Assembly: GCA_009760885.1 (NCBI GenBank) | Contig: CM019692.1 | Location: 51,520,355 to 51,584,354 of the forward strand | Direction: 5' to 3' | Length of the DNA stretch: 64,000 nt | DNA from: Achatina immaculata | Lineage: Eukaryota > Mollusca > Gastropoda > Stylommatophora > Achatinidae | Part shown: positions 45,521-56,102 of the stretch, piece by piece | Layout of the letters: each line of letters begins with the position of its first letter | Position numbering within the stretch: the first letter of the stretch is position 1 | Position numbers and translations under genes: made by a program | Notes under the pieces: model-generated | What the model saw: the letters and a program-made list of their open reading frames with translations, nothing else | The model's database searches: none | What the model was told of the DNA's origin: nothing

Positions 45521-46551
45521 ACTTGTGGGTTCTCTGTCTCGTGGGTATTTATCATATAAATAAACAAAAATGTGCTGTAATTTGGTTAAAACATTTTTAC
45601 TCTAAAATATTTGGTGGCACACCACAGTGCTGTGGCACACCATTTGAAAAACTATGTAATATGTAGCAAAATGTTTATCATCTAAATGCATAGTGCAATA
45701 TATGTAAAGAGTAACTGTACAACAAACACTATTTAAAACCAAGCAATGGTAGAATGGAGAATACTTAATTGATCCATAGAGAAGATATTAATGCTTTTTC
45801 TCCTCAGCTAAATTATCGTCTTTATGTATTTCTCAGTATTTATTCTGCCCTTTCATCATCCATTATGCAGCTTTTGTAGGCTCTTTCACTCACTTCTGAT
45901 TTTTCAGTCTAGAAGCAAAGCTGATATATGTGTTTTGCTTGTCATTCCTTTACTTTATCCCTTTTTCATTGCCTGAAGCAGGAAATTCTCTTCATGGTAC
46001 GAAGTGCTATTAAAATAGTAAAACTGAGGATTATATTCCAGCACCGTCAAGATGTTGCAAAAATGTGTGCAACATACACTGTCTGATAGCAAAGCCCAAC
46101 TCCTGCCTGTCACATGGCTTTACTGTATTGTCAGGATCTGTGACATGGGCAAGTCTCTGGTGCCTTAAAATGAAATACTCTGGGCAGATATTGCCCTTAG
46201 AAGGTAGCATTCGCAGGTTCTTTTTTGCAACTTTTGTAACAGAAAAAATATGCATGCAATTTTTAAAATATTATTTTTTTCAGCAATGTATGGAAAATTA
46301 TCATCAATTTCTATAGCAGCAGCTTCTGCTTTCTTTTTGCAGTTTTATTCTTTGTGATTTACTGTAATTTCACAATGACTGTAGAAGATTATATGCCGTT
46401 AGAATTTCTCATCATTAAAAAACATCATGTGAACATTATATAATGGACTAGAATACTACAGTGATAATATCTGGCTCTAAATTCTTAATTTCTCATGCAC
46501 TATTATTTGGTTATACCACATTATTCAAGCTCTCCTACATTAACACTGAGC
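45521..46551. other. no gene recognised
   Basis: AT-rich. At 45610-45640 a TGGCACACCA direct repeat surrounds a CCACAGTGCTGTGG palindrome, which may be a decayed DNA-transposon end. Confidence 0.45.
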
Positions 46552-46721
46552 TAATATCATATTTCAACATTGTTAAGAGAAGCCAGTTTAGTGGGCATAA
46601 CATCCCTTTATGAAGTTGAAAAACTCGCTGAAAACAGGAAAACTTGGTGAACAACTATGCGAACCATATGCAACGTTTAACAGCACGAGAAGGATATATG
46701 ATGTAATAATATCATATTTCA
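46552..46721 (+). mobile_element. LINE D 3' end, 15-bp TSD
   Basis: TAATATCATATTTCA occurs at 46552-46566 and 46707-46721, bracketing a 140-bp fragment of the LINE D terminus (EVEKLAENRKTW, ...CNV and stop, then GCACGAGAAGGATATATGAT). The surrounding 46520-46920 is itself weakly repetitive, so the duplication could be partly coincidental. Confidence 0.75.
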
Positions 46722-47619
46722 CACTGAATCTCCCACACATTAATATTAGCTAATATCATGCTTTAAACTGAATCTCCTGTACATTCATAAGAACAATTTT
46801 CATGTTTCACATTTATTAAGTCTCTAAGATATTCTGCAACGTTTGTATCATCCTCCATTATGAATCTTTCACATATTTCTGTGTGCAAAGATTATGTTTT
46901 ACACCGAATCTCCTGAACAACCAGTTTCCAATTAAAGCTTTCTTTCATTCCTTTACATTAGTGTAATCTCTGATACACTGAAACTCCATGATAATCACAC
47001 ATACCAAAATTATGATAACAAATCTTCCAGGCTTTGTTTATTGTTAATTTCATGTATCTATGTATCATTATAAATCTCTTGAATATATATCAGTACTAGT
47101 CTCATACTTGTCATAAATTCTTTCACATAGTCAATAATTCTCTGATATTCAATTCCTTATGCTTATACTTGCTACAACCCATATAAAATTATGAGAGAAG
47201 AAATGAAAATATGATTTTTACTTAAAATTATGCAAGTATTATTAAAATAACAAGTTTCCACAAATCTCATCGTTACACTGCACATTAAAAAGTGCACAAG
47301 GAAATTAAGTTTTTTTTAAGTGAAAGAAAGATAATCTAAAAATATTTTAACTGTTGGCAAATATAAAGTCCTATTTTAGTAAAAACGTCAAGCAGAAGAG
47401 TGTGAAATAATTTTCTTTTAATATATCTATAATAAAATACAGATAATTTTAAATATACAAACAGTTTTTTAAAGGTGTCAGTTCTCTTATTTAACCTGAA
47501 GAGTTTTTTATGATTAAGCAGAAATTTCAAATAAATATAAAAATTACTCATGATTCAATACATTCTTCTTTACATGTAAAGAAACTTTATATGGAAGTTT
47601 CTGGCAGCTCCTGTACTGC
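46722..47619. other. no gene recognised
   Basis: AT-rich; weak repeats of ACTGAATCTCC with 60-100 bp spacing up to about 46920. Confidence 0.45.
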
Positions 47620-47947
47620 AAATACAACTGACATTTTACATCTTACATCCTTCCCATGCCATTAAATGTCACATAGGGCTTGCATGGTAGTTCACCAAGT
47701 TTTCCTGTTTTCAGCAAGCTTTTCAACCTAATAAAGGGATTTTATGCCTATTAGTTTGTCCTTTCTTAACACTGCCCTCTTTCATGTGGTCAGCCTCTTT
47801 TTCTTTGCCCTGTTGTGTTCCATGTGATACCTTGCTTTGGGATTCTCTGTCTGTTTCTTCTCATCATGTGACCGACATATGTCCATCTCCTTTTTCTGAT
47901 CACACATGAGACAGGTTGTTGTTCGCTCACCTGCCTTAAATACAACT
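47620..47947 (-). mobile_element. LINE D 3' end, 10-bp TSD
   Basis: AAATACAACT at 47620-47629 and 47938-47947 flanks a 308-bp minus-strand fragment of the LINE D terminus, with the same CTTACATC tail and the GTGACATTTAATGGCATGGG end as other copies. 5'-truncated. Confidence 0.85.
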
Positions 47948-48776
47948 AGCCACACAAATTTGGAAAGTATATGACAAATTTTGCTTCAGTAGAATTTTCA
48001 TGAATCATAATGGATCTGCCACACATTTTTAAAAATTACCAAAGCCTAAGATTCAATCTTTGCACATTCATGCACATTAGTATAATGTTTTGCACAAAAT
48101 GTGGACTGTTTAAAACAAAAGTAGGAACAGCTTCATTAGTTAATAAGCACGCAGATGTAAATGTTTCAGTTTACACCTTAATCATGCAAAAAAAGACAGG
48201 AAAAGAAGATAAACTATAAATTCACATAAAGATATACAACAAATAAGAATGGAAAAAAAAAATGGCACTTAGCTGGAACTTGCAAGAATATGGATCTGAG
48301 AATGTGCGTAGTGAAGTATTGTGAATGTTTAAATGAAGATTTGTGAGGTGTAATGCCAATCTGAGAAAGGTGTGAATCAAATCATTACAAATGTGAGCTC
48401 ATTAATTAATAAAACCATTCGTACTATTGCTTTATATAGTCTAACCTATTGATATCATAGCTTTACTGCAGTGACTTTGTGTACATCTGTATATATCTTC
48501 CATCTTTATGAACCCTGATCTTTTTTTTCCATAGCTTTTCCATAATTTTTTTTTAAAGTTGTGTATCACATGCTCAGGTTACATAACAGACTCTTATGCA
48601 CTTTAGGAGATTTGAAATAAAAAAATTTTTTACACTGAATTTTTACACTGAAAAACAGCTGATCAAACAAATCACAGTAGCTAGTTAGAAAAAAAAAAGA
48701 ATAAAACATTTAAGTTAAGTAAGCTAAATGCAGATTTAGGTAGGTTTAGATCTGTCTGTTGTTTTACCACTTGCAC
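47948..48776. other. no gene recognised
   Basis: AT-rich sequence up to the scaffold gap. Confidence 0.5.
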
Positions 48777-48876
48777 NNNNNNNNNNNNNNNNNNNNNNNN
48801 NNNNNNNNNNNNNNNNNNNNNNNNNNNNNNNNNNNNNNNNNNNNNNNNNNNNNNNNNNNNNNNNNNNNNNNNNNNN
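48777..48876. other. assembly gap, 100 N
   Basis: Exactly 100 N, the usual placeholder for a gap of unknown size. Sequence resumes inside a Penelope-like element, so the missing part probably includes the element's coding region. Confidence 0.99.
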
Positions 48877-49477
48877 AATGTCTTCAGCTTTCTGTAACTT
48901 CTTTATTTTTTCACTGGCCTTTTTTATACTCTACTTTCTTTCTCTATGCTACCCCTCCCTACTACCATCCTATTTCCTTCTCTGCCAACATATTGGTCTT
49001 GTCCTATTCACCAGTTCCACATTTCCTCCCTGTAGGCGTTTAAGTTCTTCACTCATTATCTCTCCGCGTCCCCTTTTCTCTCCCTTCTCCCCCCCCCCCG
49101 ACACCTCTAGCGGCTATCATGTTTCTATTGCCTTCCCCCAACCCCTTTCTCCCACTTGTTCTCCTCCTCTCTCTCTCCGCTTCTTCGCTATGATTGGCTA
49201 TATCAGGAATCTTTTGTCTGTAGGCAGCGTGGTTTTTTTTCCTCCTCCTCTTTCTTCCACACACATTTCTGCTTCACTGGGAGCAAGACTCTTCAGATAA
49301 GTTATATATGTTGTATTTCGTTTTGTATGTATCCTCGAATAAGGCTCACGCCGAAATATCGGATGTTGTATGTTTTTCATTTATACATTCTCATACTTTA
49401 TATTCGTTTTTTTTCTCACCTTGCTCACTTCCTCCCTCACTTTGTAAAACTGCACCATACACCTCTATCTACCTCAT
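48877..49477 (+). mobile_element. Penelope-like element 3' part, truncated by gap
   Basis: It starts AATGTCTTCAGCTTTCTGTA, equivalent to the last codons and stop of the GIY-YIG ORF at 52.25 kb. It continues through the same 3' region: TATTGGTCTTGTCCTATTCA, CTCTAGCGGCTATCATG, ATTGGCTATATCAGG, CTCGAATAAGGCTCACGCCG and GTAAAACTGCACCATACACC. It ends where LINE B begins. Confidence 0.8.
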
Positions 49478-49840
49478 TTATATTCAAAAGCATTTATGTG
49501 TTTCTCAGCTTTTCTGTTAAGTGTCCAGGTCTCACAGGCATATGTTGCGATGGGAAAGATGCATGCCCTTAAAAATCTTATTTTTGTGGTTCTGTCTGCT
49601 CCTCTCCACAGATTCTTTATTTGTTTTACTTTCTGAAGAGCGATAGATGTCCTCCTTTTTTTCCCTCATTGTGTCACCATTATTAGTTAGTAGTGATCCA
49701 AGATATTCAAAACTCTCCGCTTCTTCCAGTTTTTCCTCACTGATACATATTTCAGCTGCCTTGTTTGTTTTGTCAGTTGTCATCAATTTAGTTTTCTTTG
49801 CATTAAGATAGAGGTTCTGCTCTTCGCAGTTCTTACCACT
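49478..49840 (-). mobile_element. LINE B internal fragment
   Basis: The minus strand reads LMTTDKTNKAAEICISEEKL, EEAESFEYLGSLLTNNGDTM, then in shifted frame ALQKVKQIKNLWRGADRTTK, IRFLRACIFPIATYACETWT and EKQ. Truncated at both ends: neither the RT active site nor the C-terminal tail is present. Confidence 0.85.
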
Positions 49841-50502
49841 ATGTCAGTTTACCAAATAAATCCCTGGTTAACTCTCCTATAAAGTTAAATAAAAGATCAG
49901 AACTCCAGAATTAAGGAATTCTGTTATAAAGATAGAAACAGTTTTATTCATTAACAACACACACCGCTGTAATGTTTTGACTTTCATCTTATTGAAATAG
50001 TAATGTTTAAGATGATGAAGAGGATGGGAAGACGACTTACAGGTGTAATCTATAACAAATAATAACAGGGGGAAAAGTAGTAACTGTGATAAAGAAAACT
50101 GACTGGAAGTCAGAAAGCAAGATTTACAAAGCTATGCCAAACCACTCTTATATGGCAGTGAGTCCTGAACATTATATGTATGTATGTATATATGTATGTG
50201 TGTATGTAAATAAGTACTGCTTAGAGGAAGCATTGCTCAATAAATACATTGTGTTGTGAAAAATAGTCACTGAAAATGAAGACCATCTGCCTACACAACC
50301 AGACAAGTTCTACATTTGGCTGTTGGTGCAGGAAAAAAAAATATGATATCACATGTAATTCACTTCCTTGAAGTTGGGATTTTTACCGAGTCACAGATGG
50401 CGAATAGACCCCGTATCCGCTACTCATAGAAACACTACTGCACATACGATAAAACCCTCTTGAAAAGTGCTCTCATTAAAAATGAAAGAAAGGATAAGAT
50501 CC

Positions 50503-50541
<39 letters not shown>

Positions 50542-50911
50542 TGGCTCTTAGGTACAGAATTTCACTCTTTAAAACTGAAGTACTTCGAAAGGAAAGGATA
50601 GGGTCAAGGTCTTCTGCACTTTGATGTTTTATGCAGTGTAGCATAGCAATAATAAATAGTGAAACAGAAACCTAAAAATATACCAGAGTCATGGTTGCGT
50701 AAGGTGCATTAAATGTGCAAATGCTTTTTCTGTCTACGCTGTGGACTCGCGCCTTAATGTAGAATTTCATTATAATGAAATAGTGGCAAGAAATTTGGGA
50801 TGTTTGTGGTGTTCAAGGGGGAAATTAAACTGTTTAGTACGGAAATTCTTATAAATAGGCTCGATCATGTGTGCATCTGTTGTGTTCACAGTTTTTATTA
50901 ATGAACTTATC
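49841..50911. other. no gene recognised; (TA)n at 50504-50534
   Basis: AT-rich with an ATGT/ATGTGT patch (50175-50205) and a TA microsatellite. No coding match. Confidence 0.5.
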
Positions 50912-51506
50912 ATTGTGTAGCTAAAGTTAGATAGAGGTGTATTGTGCAGCTTTATAAGGTGGCAGAGGGAGTGAGTAAAGTGAGAAAAAACGATAAGAAA
51001 GTATGAGAGTGAAATGAGAATGTATAAATGAAAAACATATAACATCCAATATTTCGGCATGAGCCTTTTTTGAGGATTACATACACAAACGAGACGAAAA
51101 CATGTAACTAAATGAAAAACTTTTCTTAATGTGGCATCCAACAATAGGAGACACAGAAATGCGTGTCCACTAGAAGAGGCATAGATACCATGCGGGGTCA
51201 CACAAAGGATAAACCGATAGAACCAATCGTAAAGAAGAGGCGGAGAGAGGGAGGGTAACAGGTGGGGGAAGGGCAATAGACACATGATAGCCGCTAAAGA
51301 AGAAGGTGTCAGGGGAAGGGGGGAGCAGAGAGATAATGAAGAATATAAATACCTGCAGTGAGAAAATGTGAAACTGGTGAAAAGGACAAGACCCTATACA
51401 CCTATAGTACGATAGGCTGCCAGAGAAGATGACGATAGGGAGGAAGCTAGGAGAAAGAAACAAGAAAGTAGAGCTTTTTAAAAAAGGAGGTGGAAAACTA
51501 AACCAA

Positions 51507-51830
51507 TTAAAGGAAGTTGAAGACATTGTTAATTCCAGCTGGGTGGAGACAGCCAGCCTGGAAAATAAGGCGCTGTTCTAGGAACCTCCGAGATCTTACA
51601 TCAGCAGAACAAGAGTGGATCACATTAACAGGAATGTCCTGCTTTCCCCTGTGGTTGCTAAGGCAAAAATGTTCAGCCACACGTGTCCAGGTCATCTTAG
51701 AAATATCGTTAAGATGTTGGCGAAAATTATCTCCGAAGCATAAACCGGTCTCCCCTTTATACTTCATACCATAACGTTTGCACATAATAGCATAAATAAC
51801 ACTGCGTGAAGTGCAGTTCGAAGTCGCCAT
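51507..51830 (-). pseudogene. Penelope-like GIY-YIG endonuclease domain, minus copy
   Basis: The C-terminal endonuclease of a Penelope-like retroelement polyprotein, which nicks target DNA to prime reverse transcription. A 107-residue open segment contains CTSRSVIYAIMCKRYG, MKYKGETGLCFGDNFRQHLN, VAEHFCLSNHRGKQDI, FLEQRLIFQAGCLHPAGINN and a terminal VFNFL stop. The GIY-YIG signature is represented by VIYAI and (Y)KGET, with the usual YIGET isoleucine replaced by K. The catalytic-type glutamate in RFLEQ and the terminal PAGIN are present. The reverse transcriptase is absent. Confidence 0.85.
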
Positions 51831-51867
51831 AAGACAGATGACACTTTTTATGGTACCAGACGTTGCG

Positions 51868-52265
51868 GACGCTGTAGATGCAACACTTGCCCATTTGTTG
51901 TCGAGGCTACCCAGATCTCTTTCCCTTAGTCCACGTTATCAGTTCAGGAGGGTTTCACCTGCACTTCACGCAATGTTATTTATGCTATCATGTGCAAACG
52001 TTGTGGTATGAAGCATATAGAGGAGACTGGTTTACACTTAGATCATTTTCGCCAACATCTTAACGATATTTCTAAGAGGGCCTGGACACCTGTGGCTAAA
52101 CATTTTTGCCTTAGCAACCACAGGGGAAAGCAGGACATTTATGTTAGTGTGATCCACTCTTGTTCTGCTGATGTAAGATCTCAGAGGTTCCTAGAACAGT
52201 GGCTTATTTTCCAGGCTGGCTATCTCTACCCAGCTGGAATTAACAATGTCTTCAACTTCCTTTAA
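51868..52265 (+). pseudogene. Penelope-like linker and GIY-YIG domain, plus copy
   Basis: It begins with the Cys-rich linker CGRCRCNTCPFVVEATQI, typical of Penelope-like proteins between RT and endonuclease, followed by an in-frame TAG (51928-51930 region). Then come FTCTSRNVIYAIMCKRCG, MKHIEETGLHLDHFRQHLND, VAKHFCLSNHRGKQDI, RFLEQWLIFQAGYLYPAGIN and NVFNFL stop. IEET stands where IGET is expected, so the second GIY-YIG glycine is lost. It ends at 52265 and is followed by the element's 3' region to about 52845. Confidence 0.85.
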
Positions 52266-52899
52266 CTGGTTTAGTCTTCCACCTCCTTTTTTTAAAACTC
52301 TACTTTTTTGTTTCTTTCTCCTAGCTCCCCTCCCTATCGTCATCTTCTCTGGTGGCCTATCGTATTATAGGTGTATAGGGCCTTGTCCTATTCATCAGTT
52401 TCACATTGCAGGTATTTATGTTCTTCATTCATTGTCTCTCCGCTCCCCCCCCCAACACCTTGTCCTCTAGCGGCCATCATGTGTCTATTGCCCTTCCCCC
52501 ACCTGTTACCCTCCCTCTCTCCACCTCTTCTTTACGATGGGTTCTATCGGCTTATTCTTTGTGTGACCCTGCATGGTGTCTATGCCTCGTCTAGTGGACA
52601 CGCATTTCTGTGTCTCCTATTGTTGGATGCTACATTAAGATAAGTTTTTCGTTTAGTTATACGTTTTTGTCTCGTTTGTGTATGTAATCCTCGAAAAAGG
52701 CTCATGCCAAAATATCAGATGTTGTATGTTTTTCATTTATACATTCTCATCTCACTCTCATACTTTCTTCTCGTTTTTTTCTCACTTTACTCACTCCTTC
52801 TACCATCTTGTAAAACTGCACCATACACCTCTATCTACCTTTATTATTTGAATCAGTTTTACTGCAGCTGCCATCCCTTTTATTGTGTAGCTAAAGTTA

Positions 52900-54071
52900 C
52901 TAAAGATAAAAAGTACAAGACTGGATGTAAAGTCATTCAAGCAACAGTTGTGTTGTATTATAGTTCTTCCCATATCTGCATCACTTTATGCTCTAGGACT
53001 AGTAAATCTGTCTTCAGCACACATTTCTTTCAGGTTCTTTTGCAGTCTTTGGCTGTCTCTTGGCATCCTGCAAGGCAGCAGGGTTTGAGGTGTGCTTTGT
53101 CTGGCTTGGGTGAGCCTGCCAGGAACTGCTGCTCCCGTCAGCACAGCTCTTTGGGTCAAGATGACACACTAGCTCTCTTACCATGGCAAGGTAACAACTC
53201 AAGAGAGAGTCTGATATCTTATCTGCGAATTTGATCCAGAACTTTGATTTTGACATTGTGCTTGTTTCTTTTCAATCCGTTTTTTTTTTTTTTTATATCT
53301 AACAAAATCTGCCTGGTTGTTTTACCGGCTTATGTTTAAATACGTGTCCTATGCTAGAGTTCTACAACAAACGCATTTCACTCTCCCATTCACACATATA
53401 TACAGGGAGAGATTCTTGCTAATTTTAAATGAGCTTTTATGATAGGCTGACATAGTTCTATGACAGACCACAATGGCTTGTTTAAAAGGAAACAAGACAG
53501 CAAACAGACTCAAAGACAAAACAGAAGTGACTTTCTAAACCTTTGGTAACTGCTAACTCTTGTACAAGCTGTGCAACATTTCCATACGCAAGTGTTTACT
53601 AAATCAGTGAAAAAGTAATCATAAATTTTAAAGCATCAATTTATTTTCAAAGTGTATGAAATAGTTTAAAACAAAAATAAACAAAATAGTTTAAAACAAA
53701 AAATTTAGTCAGCCACAAGTTGGTAAACATTGCAACATATTACATGTATATTCACATATATACAAACCAGAAAGTTTTTGTAATCTGTAACCAAACAAAA
53801 ATTCAGTTTACACAGATGGTCCATTCAATGCAACTATACAACTGGAGGTGACCAACATGGCAACAGAAAATTAAAACCTGTCTTCTTTTCAACATAAATG
53901 AAAAATGTGAACTTTAAAACTACTTATTTGAAGAAAATGCAACAAAACAAAACAAAAAAAAATTTGCTGAAAGCTTTTCCAAATACAGCTTGAAAATGAT
54001 AATATGCAAGATTCAAATATGAACCTTCTAAACATCTTACGAAAGAAAACAACCCTACAAAATACCACATT
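52900..54071. other. no gene; possible TE remnant at 52975-53255
   Basis: 52975-53255 is more GC-rich than its surroundings and reads GEPARNCCSRQHSSLGQDDT on plus, reminiscent of a dispersed retroelement-associated block, but no second copy is present here to confirm it. The rest is AT-rich with no recognised feature. Confidence 0.35.
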
Positions 54072-55787
54072 TAGTGATATCTCAGAATCTGAATGCCCCA
54101 GAACTCGAACAACATGTAATCCAAACAAAGATTTTGAGCAAATTTTGCCTTGGAATCCAAATGCTGCTTTGGAATCCAAATGGGCAGCATGTTTTTCATG
54201 TGTGTATGTGCGTACGTTTCCCCAGCATTCAGGCCATCCATAAGCTTTGTTGTTCAGTCCATTGTCGGAAGCTGTAGTGAAAAGCATCTCGTGTGATTTT
54301 TGCGCTAATTTTATGCCTGTTTTGTGTTTTTTTTTTTTATATAATAATAACTTGATGTATTCTCCATGGGTCCTAAAAAGTGTAGTGAGGAAAATAAGAG
54401 TAAGAAGAAAGCTGTTAGAGCTACAACTGAAGTTAAGAAAGATCTTATTGCTAAGCATGAAAGCGGTACACATGGCTGATCTCGCTACTATGTTCAGGAT
54501 GCCCAAATTGACTGTTTGTATGATTTTGAAAAAAAAAGAAGCTATCAAAACTGCTGATGTGGTGAAAGGCATTAGGACACTGACCTCTAGGAGATCGAAA
54601 AGTATGGAAGAGATGGAAAAACTCCTCTTAGTTTGGATTAATGAAAAACAGGCAGCTGGTGATGTAATTTCTGAGGCAATAATTTGTGAGAAAGCCAAGA
54701 TTCTGCACGATAATTTAGTGAAAGGCATGTCTGATACTGATGCTCAAAAGGAGGAGTTTAAAGCCAGTAGGGGGTGGTTCAAGAACTTTAAGAAAAGGAC
54801 TGGGATCCACAGTGTTGTTATGCGAGGAGAGGCTGCCAGTTCTAATTCGGATGCAGCAGAAAAATTTGCAAAGGAGTTTAAAGAGTTCGTGAACAGTAAG
54901 GGGTATGTTTCGAACCAAGTGTTCAATTGTGTCGAAACAGGCCTCTGTTGGAAAAAGATGCCGAGGCAAACATACATCTAAAAGGAAGAAAAGTCTGTAC
55001 CAGGCCATAAGCCAATGAAAGACCGCTTTACTCTCTTGCTATGTGGTAATGCTAGTGGGGACTGCAAGATCAAACCTCTTCTCGTGTACCATTCAGAGAA
55101 TCCAAGAATCTTTAAGAAGAACAACATCATTAAGAGCAAACATAATGTTATGTGGAGATCGAATGTGAAAGCCTGGGTTACCGGGCAGTTCTTCACCGAA
55201 TGGATACACGATGAGTTTGCTCCTTTAGTAAAGGCTTATCTACAGGAGAAAAATCTCCAGATAAGGGCTCTTCTTGTCCTGGACAATGCTTCTGCGCATC
55301 CTCCAGGCTTAGAAGATGATTTGGTGGGTGAATATAGCTTCATCAAGATAAAATATTCCCCCCCCCTCTACTCCCAATAGCACTCTTCTTATCCAGCCCA
55401 TGGACCAGCAAAAAATTGTACACCAAGGCTATGTTACCTGATGTTATCACAGAAGCTGACTTGCTTTCCAAGCAATAATCTCTCTCCTCCCCCAGCTTCC
55501 ACATGCGCCATCATCATTCCTTTTTTAAGGTAAATACAAGTTTTTATATTTTTAATTTTATTAATTTACACTTTTATTCAAATATTATTATTACTTGTTA
55601 ATATTTTACCTTAAAATCTATTGCATTTACTGTGAAAATCATTTCGAAAATTTGAGTTTGTTGGACCCAGGAAGGGATTAAACCAGTTTCTATTATTTTA
55701 AATGGAAAAACTGTCTTGGAACTCGAACAATTTGGAACTCTAACAGGGTTCTGGAACAGATTAAATTCAGATTCCGAGATATCACTA
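54072..55787 (+). mobile_element. Tigger/pogo-type DNA transposon
   Basis: A 1.7 kb element bounded by TA at both ends (54072-54073 and 55786-55787). The termini form a 21-bp inverted repeat starting GTGATATCTC and ending GAATCTGAAT, with one mismatch between the ends. Longer subterminal similarity includes AGAACTCGAAC (left) against GGAACTCGAAC (right). TA target choice, TIRs and the CENP-B-like transposase inside identify the pogo/Tigger group. Confidence 0.88.
54366..55438 (+). pseudogene. Tigger/pogo transposase, inactivated
   Basis: Probable start MGPKKCSEENKSKKKAVRAT at 54366. The first frame reaches a stop near 54480, and a one-base shift continues as MADLATMFRMPKLTVCMILK (psq-type HTH). 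Then comes the CENP-B HTH region (LLLVWINEKQAAGDVISEAI, RGWFKNFKKRTGIHSVVMRG). The DDE domain starts VFNCVETGLCWKKMP, where the first catalytic D of the usual NADETGL block is V. A stop after RQTYI is followed by MKDRFTLLLCGNASGDCKIK and LLVLDNASAHPPGL, with the second D present. The third D (LIQPMDQ) lies in another frame after a C-run shift near 55365. Several lesions make it inactive. Confidence 0.9.
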
Positions 55788-56036
55788 TATAAACTTCTTT
55801 AAAATGTGAAATGACTCTAACAAAGCCAGAAATCATCACAGATATACTGGCATCTAGAAGTCAATTAGGCACATTGGGGAAGTAGTTAGTGAGCTTTATG
55901 TGTAGAAGAAAGAGAAGCATAGAGACTAAATGTAGTTCTAACAAGAAAAGATTCATGGGAGAGAGGAAGAACAAACAGGGAAGCAAAAAAAAAACAAAAA
56001 ACAATATACTTCACACACTATTCTATATAAGTAAAT
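55788..56036. other. probable CCT8 3' UTR region (minus)
   Basis: Sequence immediately downstream of the CCT8 stop codon on the minus strand. No AATAAA on the minus strand is visible before the Tigger element; the nearest candidate (plus TTTATT at about 55556) lies inside the transposon. Confidence 0.3.
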
Positions 56037-56102
56037 TCATCCATCATCCCCTCCTTTATTGTTCTTGGCTTTAGAACCTCCAGTTTTCTTGGCCATTATA
56101 AT
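56037..56102 (-). CDS. CCT8: CCT8 terminal coding exon
   Basis: The minus-strand acceptor TTTTTATTTCAG precedes ATTATAATGGCC; the exon encodes IIMAKKTGGSKAKNNKGGDDG and TGA (56037-56039). IIMAK follows the VDQ of the previous exon in phase 0. The Gly/Lys/Asp-rich disordered tail is usual for CCT subunits. Confidence 0.85.
   Translation of the reverse strand: MIMAKKTGGSKAKNNKGGDDG

Larger units (their letters stand above)
50912..52899. mobile_element. inverted head-to-head Penelope-like insertion with 18-bp TSD
   Basis: ATTGTGTAGCTAAAGTTA is directly repeated at 50912-50929 and 52882-52899. Between them lie two 5'-truncated Penelope-like copies, minus (50930 to about 51850) and plus (about 51860-52845), meeting at their 5' ends. 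The single outer duplication indicates that the inverted pair integrated as one unit. Similar inverted partial copies are known for Penelope-like elements. About 35 bp between the plus copy's end and the right duplication is unexplained. Confidence 0.8.

Noticed and set aside
53889..54728. 279-codon minus-strand ORF
   Set aside because: It is antisense to the Tigger transposase and its flank. Its F/S/L-rich composition is what an A-rich coding strand gives when read backwards.
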